Below, in pieces: positions 6,007 to 9,359 of a stretch of DNA of 9,359 bases (its first letter is position 1; the number at the start of each line of letters is the position of its first letter). A program made the translations under genes and the position numbers. The DNA lies in NCBI GenBank assembly GCA_023379725.1, contig JAMCPC010000016.1, forward strand, positions 1 to 9,359, in the 5' to 3' direction. The stretch is from Actinomycetota bacterium. GTDB lineage: Bacteria; Actinomycetota; Acidimicrobiia; Acidimicrobiales; JAMCPL01. The notes beneath the pieces are model-generated. The model worked only from the letters and a program-made list of their open reading frames with translations. It searched no databases and was not told the origin of the DNA.

Positions 6007-6887
6007 CATCGACTCTCGCCAAGACGGACACAGACATATCAACTCGATCCTCAAGGCCAGTCATAGTGCTACGTAACATTACCAAGACATACATGATGGG
6101 AAGTGTTGCGGTAGATGTCCTAAGGGGTATATCAATGACAATTGATCACGGAGACTTTGTTGCCATTATGGGTGCTTCTGGATCAGGAAAATCTACTACC
6201 ATGCATATCATCGGTTGTCTTGATATCCCGTCTCGAGGCTACTACTGGCTTGACGGAATTGATGTACGGACGTTGACTGACACGGATCTATCTATGATAC
6301 GCAACAGAAAAATAGGATTTGTCTTCCAGAGTTTTAATCTTATTCCGAGGTTGTCAGTGCTCGCAAACGTGGAGTTACCCCTCACCTACCGAGGGGTAAA
6401 CAAGCAGGAACGCCGAGAGAGATCAACTGCAGCACTGGCGGCAACCGGAATGAGCCACCGCCTTACACACATGCCAACTGAACTCTCCGGAGGTGAGCAA
6501 CAGCGCGTTGCTGTAGCAAGGGCAATAGTAACCAACCCATCTATTATTCTGGCCGATGAACCTACAGGCAACCTGGCCTCGCATCAGAGTGCTGAAGTGA
6601 TGAACATTTTTAGCCAGCTCAATGCAGAAGGTAGGACTATAGTACTAGTCACCCATGAAAAGGATATAGCCGAATATGCCAAACGTATTATCCGCATTCA
6701 AGACGGTGTAGTCGTAGAAGATATCAGGAGTTTACCGGTAAATGCAATGCCTCCCCGATTGGAGTCTAATCCAAGTACCACCTACCACACCGTTCTATCA
6801 CCTGGTAGCTATAAAACGGATACACTCAATTCTGGATTGGGTGCATATACTCCCCCATCCGAATCCATACATAGGAGACCAAAATGA
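6003..6887 (+). CDS. ABC transporter ATPase, MacB/LolD family
   Basis: A 294-residue ATP-binding subunit expected to work as a dimer under the permease encoded next. Motifs: aromatic Tyr30 in the A-loop region; Walker A GASGSGKST (57-65); Q-loop Gln109 in FVFQSFNLIPRLS; signature LSGGEQQ (161-167); Walker B IILADE (181-186) with catalytic Glu186; switch His218 in VTHE. The D-loop reads GNLAS (189-193), whereas GNLDS or GNLDT with Asp is common in the family. A polar, Pro/Ser-rich extension of about 50 residues follows the core (from about 241), and its role is unknown. Translation likely starts at TTG 6003, overlapping the adaptor stop, and its own TGA overlaps the permease ATG. The three transporter genes are therefore tightly coupled. 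Confidence 0.95.
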   Translation: MTSTLAKTDTDISTRSSRPVIVLRNITKTYMMGSVAVDVLRGISMTIDHGDFVAIMGASGSGKSTTMHIIGCLDIPSRGYYWLDGIDVRTLTDTDLSMIRNRKIGFVFQSFNLIPRLSVLANVELPLTYRGVNKQERRERSTAALAATGMSHRLTHMPTELSGGEQQRVAVARAIVTNPSIILADEPTGNLASHQSAEVMNIFSQLNAEGRTIVLVTHEKDIAEYAKRIIRIQDGVVVEDIRSLPVNAMPPRLESNPSTTYHTVLSPGSYKTDTLNSGLGAYTPPSESIHRRPK

Positions 6888-8107
6888 GCTGGTCGGACAA
6901 CTTCGTAATTGCCATACGAGGTATTACCGCCAATAAGTTACGTTCAGCACTGACCGTGCTTGGACTGCTGATAGGCGTGTCAGCGGTAATTATCCTAGTA
7001 GCCGTCGGTAATGGGTCATCTCTCTCGGTCGAGCAACGTATAAATCAACTTGGCTCTAATACACTTACTGTCATAAATACTGGCCGTTTCGGAAGAGGTC
7101 CTGCGGTCAGTGGTACACAGACCCAACAAGCTACACTAACCATGACAGATGTCAAGAATATAGAAAATCCAAATGAGGCTCCTGACGTAAAGTCCGTTTC
7201 ACCTGTTGCCTCTACCACCGTTACGGCAACATATGGAAGTGCAACATATAGCACTTCAGTTATAGGATCGACTGCATCCTATCTAAATGCGGAGGACTAC
7301 ACACTGTCATCAGGAAGCCCTATTACCAGCCAAGAGGTAAAGTCTCATACACATGTAATAGATATAGGATCAGAGGTAGTAAGCAACCTATTCGACCCAG
7401 GACAAAACCCTATCGGTCAAACCATCCAGCTGAATTCGGCCAACTTCGAAGTAATCGGAGTGCTTGCTCCCAAGGGCACAAGCGGGCTAACAAACGAAGA
7501 CAGTATAGCTATAGCCCCATATACGGCCGTTCAGGATGAACTCACCGGATATTCGCAATCCTTCAGTGAACTTATCGTACAAGGAAAATCATCTTCTACC
7601 CTAAACCTGGCAGAGAGTGAAGTAGAGGGCATCCTTGCGGCAACCAATGACACGACCGTAGCGAATTTGCCATTCAACGTAATCAATCAAGCCACATTAC
7701 TGTCTACTGCTAAATCCACTACCTCCACTCTCACTGTACTGCTAGGTGCGGTGGCTGCCATATCCTTGCTGGTTGGCGGTATTGGAGTAATGAATATAAT
7801 GCTGGTTACAGTTACAGAACGAACGCGTGAAATTGGAATCAGAAAGGCCATAGGGGCATCCAAGTCAGCAATATTGATACAGTTCCTATTTGAAGCAGTG
7901 TTGCTATCCCTGTTCGGTGGAGCATTGGGCGTAGCTATCGGAATGATAGGCACCAGATTTCGTATCGACGGCGTACATCCGGTAGTTGCTGGCTATTCGA
8001 TTGCTCTTGCTTTTGGGGTCGCCGTTGTTATAGGAGTTTTTTTCGGTTTTTACCCGGCCAACCGTGCAGCCTCGCTAAGACCTATAGATGCACTACGCTA
8101 TGACTGA
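6884..8107 (+). CDS. ABC transporter permease, MacB/FtsX family
   Basis: A 407-residue integral membrane subunit with the MacB layout: cytoplasmic N-terminus, helix 1 (about 20-41), a large extracytoplasmic domain (about 45-275, MacB_PCD type), then three helices at about 280-306, 332-355 and 370-392. ERTREIGIRKAIGAS (312-326) is the conserved cytoplasmic motif contacting the ATPase, and the ending PANRAASLRPIDALRYD is typical. Unlike Proteobacterial MacB, the ATPase is a separate protein. The family works as mechanotransmission machines rather than classical channels, moving substrate from the outer face of the membrane. The ATG at 6884 overlaps the ATPase stop (ATGA) and has AGGAG at 6873-6877, 6 nt upstream. 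No terminator is seen in the 109-bp gap after it. Confidence 0.95.
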   Translation: MSWSDNFVIAIRGITANKLRSALTVLGLLIGVSAVIILVAVGNGSSLSVEQRINQLGSNTLTVINTGRFGRGPAVSGTQTQQATLTMTDVKNIENPNEAPDVKSVSPVASTTVTATYGSATYSTSVIGSTASYLNAEDYTLSSGSPITSQEVKSHTHVIDIGSEVVSNLFDPGQNPIGQTIQLNSANFEVIGVLAPKGTSGLTNEDSIAIAPYTAVQDELTGYSQSFSELIVQGKSSSTLNLAESEVEGILAATNDTTVANLPFNVINQATLLSTAKSTTSTLTVLLGAVAAISLLVGGIGVMNIMLVTVTERTREIGIRKAIGASKSAILIQFLFEAVLLSLFGGALGVAIGMIGTRFRIDGVHPVVAGYSIALAFGVAVVIGVFFGFYPANRAASLRPIDALRYD

Positions 8108-8216
8108 ACTTGCTCCAAGGACAGCAATCCACATCAGTGTAACGGATATTACAGAGAATAACTTCTCGATACTCAATGTATTCGATAATCAATAATCAGA
8201 TGGAGGATTTTATGCC

Positions 8217-8858
8217 ATGAACGATGACAAGACCGAAGAATATGGATCAATAGGAAATACCGAGAACACGATACAATTGCCACTCATCTCAGGTAACTCG
8301 ACCACAGACGACCAGTACCCATACATGAACAATACGACTGAAGATGACGATGAATGGCCGTCGCACATAGCATCAAAAGGAATCCGCCTTCCTCTACCTG
8401 TAGTAATTCTCTTGGTTGTTCTGGTTGGTTTCGGGGGCATATGGGGAGGTGCCGCACTTCAACGTAACCAAAAGGTGACATCAGCAAATACGCTGGCATC
8501 AGCTTTTTCTCACTTCCGCTCTGGTGCGTCAGGGGGTGCTGGTGCTGGTGCAAAAGGTGGATTTTCAGGATTTGGCGGTTTTGGAGGAAGTGCCACTGCA
8601 GGATCAGCAGCCACCGGAACGCTTACGGTTGTCGACGGCAACACTCTCTACATCACAGATGCAAGTGGAGGAATCGTGAAGGTCATTGTAAACAATTCAA
8701 CGAAAGTAACTCGTAATGCAGTAGCCACTTCCGCTGCATTACAGCCTGGAGATACGGTGACTATCCAAGGGAATAAATCGCAAAACGGGACAATCAATGC
8801 CACATCTATTTCAGCCACTGCAGGTAACGTTGCAACCGGACTCAGTACAGCAGGCTAA
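8217..8858 (+). CDS. Membrane-anchored protein with DUF5666-like beta domain
   Basis: A 213-residue protein with an acidic, polar N-terminus (1-55, including EDDDE), one transmembrane helix (about 58-80), a Gly/Ala/Phe-rich linker (103-128, with GFSGFGGFGG) and a beta-rich domain (about 132-204). That domain starts GTLTVVDGNTLYITDASGG, has STKVTR, and continues LQPGDTVTIQG. This pattern, a short strand repeat ending in a GDTV turn, resembles DUF5666 or other small OB-like domains; the assignment is tentative. The beta domain should be extracytoplasmic. GGAGGA at 8202-8207 serves this gene. An ATG at 8212 opens only Met-Pro-stop and overlaps the chosen ATG at 8217. Location 109 bp after the permease in the same direction suggests an accessory role in the export cluster, possibly at the cell wall. 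Confidence 0.75.
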   Translation: MNDDKTEEYGSIGNTENTIQLPLISGNSTTDDQYPYMNNTTEDDDEWPSHIASKGIRLPLPVVILLVVLVGFGGIWGGAALQRNQKVTSANTLASAFSHFRSGASGGAGAGAKGGFSGFGGFGGSATAGSAATGTLTVVDGNTLYITDASGGIVKVIVNNSTKVTRNAVATSAALQPGDTVTIQGNKSQNGTINATSISATAGNVATGLSTAG

Positions 8859-9165
8859 CCAATTACTTAAGGTCTCAGCGGATAGGCATAAAATCGACAT
8901 GATTCGCCAGTCTTCCTCACAATAGCCCCCCAGGCTGTTGCGCACCGCCTTCCATACTTCGCATAATTGCGTTATCGTCACCGGGCAGGCACTCCAGCCT
9001 ACCCTTCCTCCTCTGCCTTGCCCTGCTCGCCTAGACGAACAACTCCCTAATTCAACCTACCTATTCGCTGAGCATCTTATTGCAGTTATGCTGCGGTCTA
9101 TAAAATTATTGCAGACTTATAGCCTCATCCCCGCCGTTACAGAGAGGCATCCGCTCGTGGCCGGC
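8859..9165. other. Gene-free stretch after the export cluster
   Basis: This 307-bp stretch has no ORF with recognisable features. A 78-codon plus-strand frame (8938-9174) has unconvincing composition and no good ribosome binding site. A 9-bp direct repeat TTATTGCAG occurs at 9077-9085 and 9106-9114. No hairpin with a T-run is visible, so the end of the cluster transcript is not marked by an obvious intrinsic terminator. Confidence 0.5.
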
Positions 9166-9179
9166 TTAAAATGAGCCGG
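9161..9179. other. Stem-loop across the stop codon of the leftward terminal ORF
   Basis: CCGGCT (9161-9166) and AGCCGG (9174-9179) are perfectly complementary around a 7-nt loop. On the minus strand the TAA stop (9168-9166) lies at the loop/stem boundary. No T-run follows on either strand. It could be a weak transcript-end structure or chance. Confidence 0.35.
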
Positions 9180-9359
9180 GTAGCTTGCCTTCAGGCACGT
9201 AATGCCGGGAACCGTCAGTCGGATCGATCCAGACACGCATAAGCCGGTTGGTGGTCGGATCCCTAAATACCTCGTCTGTAGCCACCCAACTCTGCATAGG
9301 AGCATAGCTCTCACCATGGCGACGTAGAAAAATGCTGTATACAACAGCGCCCACCACCG
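9166..9359 (-). CDS. C-terminal part of a hypothetical protein (partial)
   Basis: A leftward frame is open from the window edge to TAA at 9168-9166, giving 64 residues. It includes DEVFRDPTTNRLMRVWIDP and TDGSRHYVPEG, a charged, aromatic composition with DP-turns that looks like real protein and is far better than the overlapping frames. GTG codons at 9357-9355 and 9354-9352 could be starts of a small protein of about 62-63 residues, but no upstream sequence is available to judge, so it may equally be the tail of a longer protein. I do not recognise the family. It is oriented toward the export cluster and unlikely to belong to it. Confidence 0.5.
   Translation of the reverse strand, partial: VVGAVVYSIFLRRHGESYAPMQSWVATDEVFRDPTTNRLMRVWIDPTDGSRHYVPEGKLPGSF

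Noticed and set aside
8938..9174. 78-codon plus-strand frame after the cluster
   Set aside because: Pro/Leu/Cys-rich random-looking composition, no convincing ribosome binding site, and it runs into the better leftward ORF end.
9117..9344. 75-codon minus-strand frame overlapping the terminal ORF
   Set aside because: The alternative leftward frame (9166-9359) has a far more protein-like DP-turn and aromatic pattern; both cannot be the main product.

Overview
The window most likely comes from an actinobacterium, plausibly an acidophile of the Acidimicrobiia type. This is inferred from the style of the OmpR-type regulator and HAMP kinase, a Cys-repeat lipoprotein of the 'YSNCMxxHGV' kind, a fibronectin-like 'NPNG...YYFEYG' domain, and a moderate rather than high G+C. 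No rRNA, tRNA, CRISPR array or intact mobile element is visible.

Layout. Positions 2-115 look like the end of a membrane-protein gene cut by the window edge, followed 18 nt later by a DUF302 protein (134-511, +). A 140-bp convergent gap holds only an inverted repeat and a possible decayed fragment. A two-component system is then read leftward: response regulator (2142-2816, -) and sensor kinase (652-2082, -). Divergent from it is a rightward five-gene cluster: a Cys-repeat lipoprotein (3012-3788), a MacA/HlyD-type adaptor with large insertions (3883-6006), a MacB/LolD-type ATPase (6003-6887), a MacB/FtsX-type permease (6884-8107) and a membrane-anchored protein with a DUF5666-like domain (8217-8858). 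A gene-free stretch of about 300 bp and the C-terminal end of a leftward ORF (9166-9359, -) close the window.

How it works together (inference). The kinase/regulator pair probably controls the export cluster. The 195-bp divergent gap carries a near-perfect 20-bp inverted repeat (2840-2859 / 2894-2913). Each arm is itself a direct repeat TTCTCA-N5-TTCACA with the 11-bp period expected for an OmpR/PhoB-family dimer, and each arm is followed 11-12 nt later by the same -10-like hexamer TAAAAT, pointing outward. This predicts autoregulation of the regulator, with a leaderless or near-leaderless mRNA, and co-activation of the cluster. The adaptor, ATPase and permease would form a MacAB-like machine. 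In a cell without an outer membrane the usual TolC-contacting hairpin tip is not needed, and here it is replaced by a fibronectin-like domain flanked by the only two cysteines of the protein. The adaptor, ATPase and permease genes are joined by stop/start overlaps (TTGA, ATGA), and the ATPase ribosome binding site lies inside the last copy of a 15-bp glycine-coding repeat.

The transported substrate and the inducing signal cannot be read from the sequence.
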